NCBI GenBank assembly: GCA_019112875.1
Contig: DXIO01000037.1
Coordinates: forward strand, 1-48,615
DNA from: Candidatus Aquabacterium excrementipullorum
Lineage (GTDB): Bacteria > Pseudomonadota > Gammaproteobacteria > Burkholderiales > Burkholderiaceae_C
Length of the DNA stretch: 48,615 bases
Direction: 5' to 3'
The translations under genes were made by a program, and so were the position numbers. Within the stretch, counting starts at the first letter, position 1, and every line of letters begins with the position of its first letter. Shown piece by piece: positions 28,260 to 37,628 of this stretch. Under the pieces are notes generated by a model. It did no database searches and had not been told where the DNA came from. It was given only the letters and a program-made list of their open reading frames with translations.

Positions 28260-30470
28260 ATGTCCCAAGCCCACCAAGAAGCCTCCGCGGCGTCGTTTGC
28301 CGCGCTGCTGCACAAGCTGGATTACCTGGACGAGGCGGACATCCGCCGCGTCCGGGACGCCTACCGCTTTGCCGACGAGGCCCACCTGGGACAGTTCCGC
28401 GCCAGCGGCGAGCCCTACATCACGCACCCCATCGCCGTGGCCGGCCTGTGCGCCGACTGGAAGCTCGATGCCCAGGCCATCATGGCCGCGCTCATGCACG
28501 ACGCGATGGAGGATTGCGGCGTCACCAAGATCGAGTTGATCGAGCGCTTCGGCGCGCCCACGGCCGAACTGGTCGATGGCCTGACCAAGCTGGACAAGCT
28601 GCAGTTCTCGACGAAGGAAGAATCCCAGGCCGAGTCCTTCCGCAAGATGCTGCTGGCCATGGCGCGCGATGTGCGCGTGATCCTGATCAAGCTCTCCGAT
28701 CGCCTGCACAACATGCGCACCATGGAGGCCATGCAGGCCCACAAGCGCAGCCGCATCGCCCGTGAGACACTCGACATCTACGTGCCCATCGCGCACCGCC
28801 TGGGCCTGAACCAGACCTACCGCGAGCTGCAGGAGCTGTCCTTCAAGTACATCAGCCCGTGGCGCTACGGCATCCTGGCCAAGGCGGTGAAGAAAACGCG
28901 CGGCAACCGCCGCGACCTGGTCGACCGCATCCAGCGCGAGGTTGAAAAAGCCTTCAGCGATGCGGACATGGTGGTCGAGACCTATGGTCGCGAGAAGACC
29001 ATCTACTCGATCTACAACAAGATGCGCGACAAGAACCTGACCTTCGCCCAGGTCAGCGACATCTTCGGTTTCCGCATCGTCACCCGCGAGCTGCTCGATT
29101 GCTACCGCGCCCTGGGCGTGCTGCACCAGCTCTACAAGCCGCAGCCGGGCCGCTTCAAGGACTACATCGCCATCTCCAAGGCCAACGGCTACCAGTCGCT
29201 GCACACCACGCTGGTGAACCCCGTGGGCACGGCGGTGGAGTTCCAGATCCGCTCGCAGGCCATGCACGCCGTGGCCGAGAAGGGCATCGCCGCCCACTGG
29301 ATGTACAAGACGCAGGAAGAGGCTGCCTCCGGTGCCGCGCCACACCAGGCCGCCGTGTGGCTGCAGTCGCTCATCGACATCCAGCACGAAACGCGCGATT
29401 CCGCCGAGTTCCTCGAACACCTCAAGATCGACCTGTTCCCGGAATCGGTCTACGTGTTCACGCCCAAGTCGCGCATCCTGGCGCTGCCCAAAGGCGCGAC
29501 GCCGGTCGACTTCGCCTACGCCATCCACAGCGATGTGGGCGACCACTGCGTCGCGGCCAAGGTCAACGACGAGCCGGTGGCCCTGCGCGCCGAACTGCGC
29601 AGCGGCGACGTGGTCGAGATCATCACCGCGCCCAGCGCCAAGCCGAGCCCGGGCTGGCTGAGCTTCGTGCGCACGGGCCGTGCTCGCTCCAAGATCCGCG
29701 CCCACCTCAAGAACATGGAGGCCGAAGAGTCTCTGGAAATGGGCGAGAAGCTGCTGTCGCAGGCACTGCGCCCCGAGGGCCTGACCCTGCCGCGCGGCGA
29801 CGAGCACACCGAAGGCAAGGACGGCGAACTCTGGCAGGCCCTGATCCGCTGGGGCGGCAACCGCTCGCGCGACGACCTGCTGATCGACATCGGCCTGGGC
29901 CGCAAGATCGCGCCCATGGTGGCCAAGCGCATCGCGCAGATCATGGCCGAGTTCGGCGAACGCCCGGATGCGCTCACGCTCACGCTGGGCCGCTTCGCCG
30001 CGATCGAGTCACCCTCGCAGGGTTCCGTCATCATCGACGGCAGCGAAGGCGCCACGGTGCAACTGGCGCCATGCTGCCGCCCCATCCCCGGCGACCCGAT
30101 CGCCGGCTACCTGGGCCGTGGCGAAGGCCTGGTCGTGCACACGCAGATGTGCGGCGTCGGCAAGCGCCTGTTCGAGCGCGACCCTGACCGCTGGATCGAC
30201 GTGGGCTGGTCCGACGAGCCCACGCGCACCTTCGAGACCGACATCCAGGTGCTGGTGGCCAATGGCAAGGGCGTGCTGGCCCAGGTGGCCGCCTCCATCA
30301 GCAGCGCCGAAACCGACATCACCCACATCGAGATGGGCGACGAGCGCCTGGGCGAAACCGCTGAGCTCAAGCTCTCGCTCTCGGTGCGCGACACCGACCA
30401 CCTGCAGGACGTGCTGCGCACGCTCAAGCGCTGCCCGGTGGTGCTCAAGGTGAACCGCGTCAGTCCCTGA
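28260..30470 (+). CDS. spoT: Bifunctional (p)ppGpp synthetase/hydrolase
   Basis: 736 residues. The hydrolase HD domain has His56 and the intact HDAMED motif (80-85). The synthetase domain includes YGREKTIYSIYNKM, YKPQPGRFKDYIAISKANGYQSLHTTL and EFQIRSQAMHAVAEKGIAAHW. A TGS domain lies around 395-456 (VFTPKSRILALPKGATPVDF) and a C-terminal ACT domain around 660-736. Retention of both sets of motifs marks a SpoT/Rel-type enzyme that makes and degrades the stringent-response alarmone. Its stop abuts the convergent greB stop with no gap. Confidence 0.96.
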   Translation: MSQAHQEASAASFAALLHKLDYLDEADIRRVRDAYRFADEAHLGQFRASGEPYITHPIAVAGLCADWKLDAQAIMAALMHDAMEDCGVTKIELIERFGAPTAELVDGLTKLDKLQFSTKEESQAESFRKMLLAMARDVRVILIKLSDRLHNMRTMEAMQAHKRSRIARETLDIYVPIAHRLGLNQTYRELQELSFKYISPWRYGILAKAVKKTRGNRRDLVDRIQREVEKAFSDADMVVETYGREKTIYSIYNKMRDKNLTFAQVSDIFGFRIVTRELLDCYRALGVLHQLYKPQPGRFKDYIAISKANGYQSLHTTLVNPVGTAVEFQIRSQAMHAVAEKGIAAHWMYKTQEEAASGAAPHQAAVWLQSLIDIQHETRDSAEFLEHLKIDLFPESVYVFTPKSRILALPKGATPVDFAYAIHSDVGDHCVAAKVNDEPVALRAELRSGDVVEIITAPSAKPSPGWLSFVRTGRARSKIRAHLKNMEAEESLEMGEKLLSQALRPEGLTLPRGDEHTEGKDGELWQALIRWGGNRSRDDLLIDIGLGRKIAPMVAKRIAQIMAEFGERPDALTLTLGRFAAIESPSQGSVIIDGSEGATVQLAPCCRPIPGDPIAGYLGRGEGLVVHTQMCGVGKRLFERDPDRWIDVGWSDEPTRTFETDIQVLVANGKGVLAQVAASISSAETDITHIEMGDERLGETAELKLSLSVRDTDHLQDVLRTLKRCPVVLKVNRVSP

Positions 30471-31040
30471 TCAGGCGGCGGGGGAGGGCGCGGGGTAGCG
30501 CACCTCCAGCACCTCCAGCTTTTCCAGCCCGCCGGGCGTCATCAACTGCACCTCGTCGCCCTCGCGTGACTTGAGCAGCGCCCGCGCGATCGGCGAGATC
30601 CAGCTCACTTCGCCCTGCAGGTTGTCCGTCTCGTCGATGCCCTTGATGGTGATGGTGCGCTCTTCGCCCTTGCTGTTGGCGTAGGTCACCGTGGCGCCGA
30701 AGAAGATCTGGTCGTTGCCGTGATGCTGGGAGGGATCGGCCACCTCGGCGATGTCCAGCCGCTTGGTCAGGAAGCGGATGCGGCGGTCGATCTCGCGCAG
30801 GCGCTTCTTGCCGTAGATGTAGTCGCCGTTCTCGGACCGGTCGCCATTGGATGCGGCCCAGTGCACGATCTCGACGATCTTGGGGCGCTCCTCGTCGATC
30901 AGGTTCAGCAGCTCGTCGCGCAGGCGCTGGTAGCCCTGCGGCGTCATGTAGTTGCGCGTGCCGGCGGGCAGCGGCGGCAGGCCGCCGATCTCGTCGTCGT
31001 CATCGCCGCTGTCTGATTCCTTGGTGAAAGCCTTGCTCAT
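30471..31040 (-). CDS. greB: Transcription elongation factor GreB
   Basis: 189 residues. An acidic N-terminal extension (DSGDDDDEIGG) precedes the coiled-coil domain (YMTPQGYQRLRDELLNL, SENGDYIYGKKRLREIDRRI) and the FKBP-like domain (GEVSWISPIARALLKSREGDEV). GYQRLRDEL and ENGDYIYGKK favour GreB over GreA. It rescues backtracked RNA polymerase by stimulating transcript cleavage. The extension makes it about 30 residues longer than E. coli GreB. Confidence 0.95.
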   Translation of the reverse strand: MSKAFTKESDSGDDDDEIGGLPPLPAGTRNYMTPQGYQRLRDELLNLIDEERPKIVEIVHWAASNGDRSENGDYIYGKKRLREIDRRIRFLTKRLDIAEVADPSQHHGNDQIFFGATVTYANSKGEERTITIKGIDETDNLQGEVSWISPIARALLKSREGDEVQLMTPGGLEKLEVLEVRYPAPSPAA

Positions 31041-31195
31041 GGGAACAGATTGTGCACAAACGCATGCATTGGCATGCCCCTGTGGCGCGTGATGTAAAGA
31101 CTGAGGGCATCACAGCCGATAAACAGAGACGCTGACATAACTCTCCACAAGATGAAAGCAAGCTGGCTCTGGCCACCTCAGAAAGGGGTTTTTCC

Positions 31196-31888
31196 ATGTC
31201 GCAAGTGATCCCCCTGGGACCCGCGTCCCGCATGTTGACCACCCGAGAGGCGGCCACACGGCTGGGGGTGTCCCTGCGGACGGTGCAACTGTGGGTGGAG
31301 GCCAGCATCTTGCCGGCCGCACGGACCCCGGGCGGCCACCGGCGCATTCCCTACAACGCGGTCGAGGCCCTGGCGATGAGCATGGGTCTGGAGAGCCTTG
31401 GCGTGCCCGCCGCCATCGCCGCCAATGCCCCGAGCCAGGCCGCCGCGCACGCCCACCATGCCGAGGTGCGTCCCTTGCGCATCGTGCTGGTCGCGCAGGA
31501 GCGGGCCTGGCTGGCCGCCTGCGTGTCGGCGCTGGAGGTGTTCGGTCAGAGCGTCGCGGTGGAAACCGCCGACAACGGCTACGTGGCCTTGCTGCGCATC
31601 GGCCAGGAACCACCCGATCTGCTGGTGACCACCTTGGAGTTGCCCGGCATGGATGGTCTGCAAATGCTCAGCACGCTGGAAACCTGCGAATCGCTGGGCG
31701 GCATGCGCGTGTGGGCGCTGACCTCCGAAACGCCCGAACAGCTCAGCGCCCGTGGTGGCTTGCCGCCGATGGTCGAGACGCTGTCGCTGCCTGTCAGCCC
31801 CGAGGCATTGGCCATCCGCACCGGCCGCTGGGTGCTGGCCCGTCAGGCCACCGAGCACAGCATCCGCCAGGAACTGCGCCAGGAGTGA
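31196..31888 (+). CDS. MerR/excisionase-type HTH protein fused to a degenerate receiver domain
   Basis: 230 residues. Residues ~13-62 are a MerR/excisionase-type winged helix (LTTREAATRLGVSLRTVQLW, TPGGHRRIPY). An Ala-rich linker leads to a receiver-like domain at ~95-210 that keeps PPDLLVTTLELPGMDGLQML. Thr146 stands where the phosphorylated Asp should be, the acidic pair at the first strand is replaced (VLVAQERAW), and the conserved Lys before Pro is Leu (SLPVSP). It is therefore probably not phosphorylated, and may respond to protein contacts or a ligand. Target genes are unknown. gaaagggg precedes the ATG, and a terminator overlaps the stop. Confidence 0.85.
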   Translation: MSQVIPLGPASRMLTTREAATRLGVSLRTVQLWVEASILPAARTPGGHRRIPYNAVEALAMSMGLESLGVPAAIAANAPSQAAAHAHHAEVRPLRIVLVAQERAWLAACVSALEVFGQSVAVETADNGYVALLRIGQEPPDLLVTTLELPGMDGLQMLSTLETCESLGGMRVWALTSETPEQLSARGGLPPMVETLSLPVSPEALAIRTGRWVLARQATEHSIRQELRQE

Positions 31889-31908
31889 CGGCAAGCCGTC
31901 ACTTTTTT
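31885..31908 (+). terminator. Rho-independent terminator overlapping the stop of the HTH/receiver gene
   Basis: Stem gtgacg / cgtcac around gcaagc, followed by six T at 31903-31908. The TGA stop lies inside the left arm. Confidence 0.83.
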
Positions 31909-32042
31909 CACCCCCTGGATTGCGGGGGAAGCACGGTGTGGTTGAAGGAAAGTCCCCGTGCGTCCGCGCTGGGATGGCGCCAAGATGCGGGCTCGATGCG
32001 GCCTTGGTGAGACAGGGCCGCCCTGTATGACCTGATGAAGGT

Positions 32043-32753
32043 GTGGCGTTGAACCTGTTGCGTGTCGTGCGCTGGGCCCGGTGGGCCCGCTGGCTGCTGA
32101 TCGGCCTGTACCTGGCCATGATCATCGGCGTGATGCTGGCCTGGCGCGATCCCGAATGGCGGCCCTACCTCGAGCCACAGGCGCTGGCGCGCATGGGCCG
32201 TGAACTCCTGGCCATGCCTCTGGGGCCGGTGATGGTGCTGCTGGGCTATGTGCTGGCCGTGCTGCTGGCCGTGCCCGTCGCGGCCTTGATCACCGTGGGC
32301 GCCCTCGTTTTCGGGCCCTGGCCCGGCATGGCCTATGCGCTGGTCGGCATGGTGGCTGGCGCCACCGTCACCTATGGCCTGGGCCGCATGGCCGGTGCCC
32401 AGTGGGTGGACAGCTTCGCGTCTGACGGACGGCTGCATGCCCTGGTCGGCGCCATCAAACGCCGTGGCCTGCTGGCCGTCATCATCATCCGCGCGGTGCC
32501 GCTGGCGCCTTTCATCGTCGTCAACATGACGGCGGGGGCCTTCCGCGTGCGCCTGCGCGACTACGTGCTGGGCACCTTCCTGGGCCTGGCCCCCGGCACC
32601 ATCATGATCTCGCTGTTCATGGACCGGCTCACCGCGGCCCTGGCCTCGCCCGATGCCGGCACCTACACGGCCCTGGCCGGCGTGGTGGTCGGCGGCGCCC
32701 TCCTGCTGTGGCTGTTGCGGCGGCTGCTCAAGGGCAAGGCGGCCACGGCCTGA
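32043..32753 (+). CDS. TVP38/TMEM64 (DedA-like, SNARE-associated) family membrane protein
   Basis: 236 residues with about six hydrophobic segments. The family core is VPVAALITVGALVFGPWPGMAYALVG, with conserved GAxVTYGLGR and RAVPLAPFIVVN. These inner-membrane proteins belong to the VTT/DedA group, some of which act as lipid scramblases or transporters. Its function here is unknown. The start is uncertain: GTG 32043 lies too close to gaagg (32037-32041), and TTG 32049, six codon-bases on, would have better spacing. It stands alone between two terminator or promoter regions. Confidence 0.87.
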   Translation: MALNLLRVVRWARWARWLLIGLYLAMIIGVMLAWRDPEWRPYLEPQALARMGRELLAMPLGPVMVLLGYVLAVLLAVPVAALITVGALVFGPWPGMAYALVGMVAGATVTYGLGRMAGAQWVDSFASDGRLHALVGAIKRRGLLAVIIIRAVPLAPFIVVNMTAGAFRVRLRDYVLGTFLGLAPGTIMISLFMDRLTAALASPDAGTYTALAGVVVGGALLLWLLRRLLKGKAATA

Positions 32754-32819
32754 GGCCGCGGCGCAACAGGCGCGTGCCTCCCCCCGGCCCCGGCGGGTGT
32801 GAACAAATGTTGCTCGTCC

Positions 32820-32839
32820 TATAATGAGAATCTTTATCA
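32820..32839 (+). promoter_or_regulatory. Fur box overlapping a -10 element before the third receptor
   Basis: tataat (32820-32825) is a perfect -10 hexamer and runs directly into tgagaatctttatca (32825-32839). That is a near-perfect 7-1-7 Fur dyad, differing at one base in each arm from TGATAAT-n-ATTATCA. Bound Fur would block this promoter. The leader to the GTG start would be about 160 bases. Confidence 0.88.
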
Positions 32840-32993
32840 TTCTCGCCATCTAGAGATTCCGAGCGCGATGCTGGTGTCTCGGGCGAGCATGCCGACGAGC
32901 GCTGCTCATGGACCGAGGCCTTTTTGCGTCCGGATCATTCATTGATTGGCATTCGCATTTCGTTTTTTATTTTGTCTTTTTGAGGAGTCATCC

Positions 32994-35408
32994 GTGAAGC
33001 AGCCCAGCAGCAAGACCCGCCGGCCCCGCAGCCTGCGCCAGGAACAAGGCGCTGCCGCCCCAGCCGTCGTCAAGAGCGGCCTGGCCCTGAGCCTGTCCAC
33101 CGCCATGCTGGTGCCGCTGAGCGCGATGGCGCAGCAGGCTGCCGAACAGCAACTCACGCAGAACACCGAACTGCCGGCCGTCAAGGTGCAGGCCACCAAG
33201 ATCGACCCGAATCCCAATGCGGAATTGGGCGCGCCCTACAAGGCCAAGACCTCGGGCGACGTGCGCCATACCCGCCCGCTGGCGGAGACCCCTCAGACCA
33301 TCTCGGTCATCACCAAGACCGCCATCGACGATTCGGGCTTCACAGACCTCAAGCAGATCCTGAGCGCCCAGCCCGGCATCACCCTGGGCACCGGCGAGAA
33401 CGGCAACTCCTTCGGCGACCGCTACATCATCCGTGGTCAGGAAGCCCGCAGCGACGTGTTCGTGGACGGTCTGCGCGACCCCGGCATGAGCACCCGCGAG
33501 AGCTTCGCCATCGAGCAGGTCGAAATCTCCAAGGGTCCTAACTCCAGCTTCGCCGGTCGTGGCACCGCTGGTGGCGCTGTCAACGCCATCACCAAGCAGG
33601 CCACGCTGGACCTGGACTTCAACCGCGTCTCGGCCTCGCTGGGCAGCGATGACCACGTGCGCTTGGCTGCGGACGTCAACAAGGCCTTCACTGACAACTT
33701 CGCGCTGCGTGCCAACGTGCTGTACAGCGATGAGGACGTGCCCGGCCGTTCGCCCTCCAGCCGCAATCGCAAGGGCCTGGCACTGTCCGGCCTGTGGGAA
33801 ATCAACAATGACCTGTCGGTCACGGTCGATTACTACGGCCTGCGTGGCAAGGACGACTACCCCGATCTGGGTGGCTACCTGGTGGGCACGGTGCCCAACC
33901 GCAAGCCGGCCAACAACGTGCCTGTGTACGCACAGGACAGCGACTTCCTGCAGTCGAACCAGGACACGCTGACGGCGCGTGTCAAGTTCCGCGTGTCGGC
34001 CGACACCAGCATCAACAGCCTGACGCGCTATGGCTCCTCGCGCAACAGCTACATCACGACCGGCGCCAGCTATGGCGCGCGCTACAACGGCACGACGACG
34101 ACGCCCTACAACACGGCCTACATCGACAACGGCCACACGGGCTGGCAGGATGTCAACTACTTCGCGCACCAGACCAACCTGCGTCTGGACCGGGTCATCG
34201 GGGGCAAGAAGAACGAGTTCATCCTGGGAGCCGAGTACACGGACCACATGGTGGTTTCCGGCAGCTACAACCTGAACCAATCGGGCTTCAACTGCCGCAA
34301 CCCTGTGGCGCCTGCTGGCTCTCCCGCGGGCACACCGGTGGTCATCACGGGTGCGCTCAACTCGTACTGCTTCATCTCTGCCTCAGGTGCTGCGGTCAGC
34401 AACCTGGGGGGGTTGGCCACGCGCAACCCTGTTCGGCTGGCCAAGACCCAGGAGTGGCATGCGCGTACGCTGGCTGCTTCGGTCATGGACACGGTTGACT
34501 TGACCGACAAGTTCACGGCTTTCGGTGGGCTGCGCTTCGATCAACTGGAGTTGACGCTCAATCGCTTCAACAACACCACGGGGGCCAAGACCAGCCATTA
34601 CGCCTACGATGAAACGCTGATCAATGGTCATCTGGGCCTGAGCTACAAGATCGCGCCCAAGGGCATCATCTACGCCAGCTGGGCTTCTGCCCAGGATGTG
34701 AACGGCGGTGAGCCGGATTCCGGCACCAGCGCCGGCTATGGTGGCCTGGTCGTGAACGCGGCTGGCCAAGCTGGTTCCCAGCCAGAAAAGTCGGTCAGCT
34801 ATGAACTGGGTACGAAGTGGAATCTGCTTGACGAAAAGCTGCTGTTCACAGCTGCCTATTTCCACACGGACAAGAGCAACGTGATGGAAGGCCTGACCAA
34901 TGCCGACTACACGACGGCCGGCACCTTCAACACCGGCGGCAATCGCGTGCGTGGTCTGGAGTTCGGCCTGACCGGCAACGTGACCGAGAAGTTCTCGGTG
35001 CAGGCTGGCGCGGCGTTCATGAAGTCCAAGGTGACCAAGTCCTTCACTTCGTCCCTGGTCGGGAAGGAGCTGGCCAACTTTGCTGATCAGACCTTCTCAC
35101 TGCAAGGCAAATACGAAATCACCTCGGCCCTGTCGCTGGGCGCTGCGGCTCGCCATGAAAGCGGCCGTTGCGGTGGACAGCCTGACACCGGTGTGACTTA
35201 CACCAACGGCAGCTGCAACCAGCCCGTGCCTTCGTTCACCGTGTACGACCTGTTCGGCTCCTACCGCTTCAGCCGTCGCCTGGACGTGCGCGTCAACGTG
35301 ATGAACGTGGAAGACAAGGACTACTACACCGCCGTGTACCGTTCGGGCTCCTTCCTGTACAAGGGTGATGGCCGCGCCACCCGCGTGACCGTGAACTACG
35401 AGTTCTGA
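32994..35408 (+). CDS. TonB-dependent catecholate-type siderophore receptor (Fiu/PiuA-like)
   Basis: 804 residues from GTG 32994, chosen because gaggag (32982-32987) lies six bases before it; the longer ATG frame has no such site. A basic N-terminus leads to a signal peptide ending SAMA. The plug has LPAVKVQATKI, LAETPQTISVITKTAI, RSDVFVDGLRDPG and IEQVEISKGPNSSFAGRGTAGG; the DGLRDPG and GRGTAGG patterns recall the Fiu/PiuA/BfrD receptors. The barrel ends in RVTVNYEF. Two Cys pairs in barrel loops may form disulfides. A terminator follows, then a PiuC-like hydroxylase two genes downstream, which supports the PiuA comparison. Confidence 0.94.
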   Translation: MKQPSSKTRRPRSLRQEQGAAAPAVVKSGLALSLSTAMLVPLSAMAQQAAEQQLTQNTELPAVKVQATKIDPNPNAELGAPYKAKTSGDVRHTRPLAETPQTISVITKTAIDDSGFTDLKQILSAQPGITLGTGENGNSFGDRYIIRGQEARSDVFVDGLRDPGMSTRESFAIEQVEISKGPNSSFAGRGTAGGAVNAITKQATLDLDFNRVSASLGSDDHVRLAADVNKAFTDNFALRANVLYSDEDVPGRSPSSRNRKGLALSGLWEINNDLSVTVDYYGLRGKDDYPDLGGYLVGTVPNRKPANNVPVYAQDSDFLQSNQDTLTARVKFRVSADTSINSLTRYGSSRNSYITTGASYGARYNGTTTTPYNTAYIDNGHTGWQDVNYFAHQTNLRLDRVIGGKKNEFILGAEYTDHMVVSGSYNLNQSGFNCRNPVAPAGSPAGTPVVITGALNSYCFISASGAAVSNLGGLATRNPVRLAKTQEWHARTLAASVMDTVDLTDKFTAFGGLRFDQLELTLNRFNNTTGAKTSHYAYDETLINGHLGLSYKIAPKGIIYASWASAQDVNGGEPDSGTSAGYGGLVVNAAGQAGSQPEKSVSYELGTKWNLLDEKLLFTAAYFHTDKSNVMEGLTNADYTTAGTFNTGGNRVRGLEFGLTGNVTEKFSVQAGAAFMKSKVTKSFTSSLVGKELANFADQTFSLQGKYEITSALSLGAAARHESGRCGGQPDTGVTYTNGSCNQPVPSFTVYDLFGSYRFSRRLDVRVNVMNVEDKDYYTAVYRSGSFLYKGDGRATRVTVNYEF

Positions 35409-35443
35409 TCAAGCGCAGGTCACTGCCTTGTCAACTCGATAAG

Positions 35444-35469
35444 ATGCCGGGCACCTGCCCGGCATTTTT
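35444..35469 (+). terminator. Rho-independent terminator after the third receptor
   Basis: Stem atgccgggc / gcccggcat with loop acct, running into five T at 35465-35469. It lies only six bases before the oxidase ATG, so downstream expression may depend on read-through. Confidence 0.85.
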
Positions 35470-35474
35470 CCGTG

Positions 35475-36650
35475 ATGAGCTCACTTACCCCTTCGCCAGC
35501 CCCTCTGCCGCCCCTGGACCACATCCCGGACGGGGTGTTCTGCGCGGCAGACTACGAGCGGCTGGCGCCCCGTTTCATCGCCGCACCGACCCACGCCTAC
35601 ATCGCCGGCGGCAGTGGCCACGATGTGACGGTGGCCGCCAACCGCGCGGCTTTCGCCGGATGGGCGATCTGCCCGCACGTGCTGGCCGATGTGCGGCAAG
35701 GGCACACGCGCCTGGCCTTGCCGGGGGCGCTCACCCTGGCCCACCCGCTGCTGCTGGCCCCCGTGGCCTACCAGACGCTGGTGCATCCGGCGGGGGAAGT
35801 AGCCAGTGCCCAGGCGGCGGAGGCCACACACAGCGGCCTGGTCGTGAGCACGCTGGCTTCCCAACCGCTGGACGAGGTCGCGGCGCATGCCGGGCCAGCG
35901 CGCTGGTTCCAGCTTTACCTGCAGCCCACGCGTGAAGCCACGCTGGCGTTGCTGCGGCGGGCCGAAGAGACTGGCTACACGGCGATCGTGCTCACGCTCG
36001 ATGCCTCCATCCAGGTGCCCAGCCTGCACGCTTTGCGCGCGGGCTTTCGCATGCCGGCGCATGTGGCGGCGGTCAACGTTGTCGTGCAGGCTGTCGCTGA
36101 AACCACGTCTGTGCAGCCAGGCCACAGCCGCATCTTCCAAGGCGTAATGCAGCAGGCCCCCCGCTGGGATGATCTGGACTGGCTGCTGGCTCAGACCCAT
36201 CTGCCCGTGTGGGTCAAGGGCGTGCTGCATCCCGACGATGCGCGTGCCCTGCAGGCCCGTGGCGTGGCCGGTCTGGTGGTGTCCAACCATGGCGGCCGTG
36301 GCCTCGACGGCGCGCCCGGCAGCCTGCGCATGCTGCCCCAGGTCCGCGAGGCCGTGGGCGCCGCCTTCCCGCTGCTGTTCGATGGCGGCATCCGCAGCGG
36401 TGCCGATGTCTTCAAGGCGCTGGCGCTGGGCGCCGACGCCGTGTTGATCGGCCGCCTGCAGCTGTATGCGCTGAGCGTGGCCGGTGCCTTGGGCGTGGCA
36501 CACATGCTGCAACTGCTGCGCGACGAGCTGGAGATCTGCATGGCGCAGGCTGGTTGTGCCACGCTGGCCGATGTTCGCCGGGCCGCCTTGCTGCCCGCCA
36601 GCGCTACCGCGTTTCAACCGAGGGCCGTGCCCGATGCTGATCACCATTGA
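35475..36650 (+). CDS. FMN-dependent alpha-hydroxy-acid oxidase/dehydrogenase
   Basis: 391 residues from ATG 35475; GTG 35472 is one codon earlier. It is a TIM-barrel flavoprotein of the lactate/glycolate oxidase family. The N-terminal segment has [14 protein letters not shown] and [29 protein letters not shown] (catalytic-site Lys), [15 protein letters not shown] (base His and substrate Arg) and [25 protein letters not shown] (FMN phosphate) follow. It would oxidise a 2-hydroxy acid to the 2-oxo acid, passing electrons to O2 or a quinone. It overlaps the hydroxylase start by 17 bases, so the two are co-expressed. The link to iron comes from context. Confidence 0.92.
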   Translation: MSSLTPSPAPLPPLDHIPDGVFCAADYERLAPRFIAAPTHAYIAGGSGHDVTVAANRAAFAGWAICPHVLADVRQGHTRLALPGALTLAHPLLLAPVAYQTLVHPAGEVASAQAAEATHSGLVVSTLASQPLDEVAAHAGPARWFQLYLQPTREATLALLRRAEETGYTAIVLTLDASIQVPSLHALRAGFRMPAHVAAVNVVVQAVAETTSVQPGHSRIFQGVMQQAPRWDDLDWLLAQTHLPVWVKGVLHPDDARALQARGVAGLVVSNHGGRGLDGAPGSLRMLPQVREAVGAAFPLLFDGGIRSGADVFKALALGADAVLIGRLQLYALSVAGALGVAHMLQLLRDELEICMAQAGCATLADVRRAALLPASATAFQPRAVPDADHH

Positions 36651-37317
36651 CAACGTCCTGAGCAAGGACGACGTGCGGGCCTTTCGCGCCCGGCTGGACC
36701 AGGCCGATTGGCAGAACGGTGCGAAGACGGCCGGCGCGCTGGCCCGCGACGTCAAGCAGAACGAGCAGTTGGCCGATGGCTCAGAGTTGGCTGTGGCGCT
36801 CGGCCAGCACGTGTTGCGACAACTGGGCCAGATGCCGCTCTTCATCTCGGCGGCCTTGCCCAACAAGATCTACCCGCCCAAGTTCAACCGCTATGCCAAT
36901 GGCGGCACCTACGGCGTGCACGTCGACAGTGCCGTGATGCAGATCCCCGGCACGGGGCAGAGCATGCGCAGCGATCTCTCTGCCACGCTGTTCCTGTCCG
37001 AGCCTGATGAATACGACGGCGGCGAGTTGGAAATCGAAGATGCCTTCGGCACGCAGGCCGTGAAGCTTGAAGCAGGCGACCTGGTGCTCTACCCCTCGTC
37101 CAGCCTGCACCGCGTGACGCCCGTGACCCGTGGCGCGCGCGTGGCGTCCTTCTTCTGGATCGAAAGCCTGGTGGGCGACGACGGCGAGCGAACCTTGCTG
37201 TTCGACCTGGATCAAGCCATCCAGGGCCTGACACCCAAGGTGCCGGCGGGTGATCCACACCTGCTCAAGCTCACGGGCACGTACCACAACCTGCTCAGGC
37301 GCTGGGCCATCACCTGA
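36634..37317 (+). CDS. piuC: PiuC/YbiX-type Fe(II)/2-oxoglutarate-dependent hydroxylase
   Basis: 227 residues, the usual length. The double-stranded beta-helix carries the metal triad in YGVHVDSAV (His and Asp) and the distal His in [15 protein letters not shown], whose Arg binds 2-oxoglutarate. [19 protein letters not shown] and [16 protein letters not shown] are typical of YbiX/PiuC. These proteins are encoded beside catecholate-siderophore receptors and are thought to modify siderophores or aid iron release; the substrate is not established. ATG 36634 lies inside the oxidase gene. Confidence 0.92.
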   Translation: MLITIDNVLSKDDVRAFRARLDQADWQNGAKTAGALARDVKQNEQLADGSELAVALGQHVLRQLGQMPLFISAALPNKIYPPKFNRYANGGTYGVHVDSAVMQIPGTGQSMRSDLSATLFLSEPDEYDGGELEIEDAFGTQAVKLEAGDLVLYPSSSLHRVTPVTRGARVASFFWIESLVGDDGERTLLFDLDQAIQGLTPKVPAGDPHLLKLTGTYHNLLRRWAIT

Positions 37318-37355
37318 GCCACATCCCTTCACTGCCCCCTTACAAGGAGAACACC

Positions 37356-37628
37356 ATGATCAAACACATTGCCCATGCCGGTGCGGCCGCATTGCTGGCG
37401 CTGGCCGCCGGCGGCGCCTGGGCCCACGGCGACGTGAAGTGCCCCGCGCACCCCAAGGAAGAATGGCGCTCGCACGATGAACTGGCCAAGAAGCTCACCG
37501 CCGAAGGCTGGGTGATCCGCCGCATGGAGAAGACGCCGACCTGCTACGAGGTCTACGCCAAGGATCCGAAGGGCAAGCGCATCGAGGCCTTCTTCGATCC
37601 CAAGACCTTCGAACGTGTCGAAGAGTGA
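37356..37628 (+). CDS. Small periplasmic PepSY-domain protein
   Basis: 90 residues, with a signal peptide (MIKHIAHAGAAALLALAAGG) ending AWA and a mature N-terminus HGDVKC. The remaining ~65 residues (DELAKKLTAEGWVIRRMEK, YEVYAKDPKGKRIEAFFDP) fit the PepSY fold of the short PepSY_2 type. Two Cys (CPAHP and TCYEV) could form a disulfide or bind metal or haem. aaggaga sits before the ATG. The cytochrome b gene overlaps its end by 14 bases. Such pairs resemble split versions of PepSY-containing ferric reductases, which is inference. Confidence 0.85.
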   Translation: MIKHIAHAGAAALLALAAGGAWAHGDVKCPAHPKEEWRSHDELAKKLTAEGWVIRRMEKTPTCYEVYAKDPKGKRIEAFFDPKTFERVEE

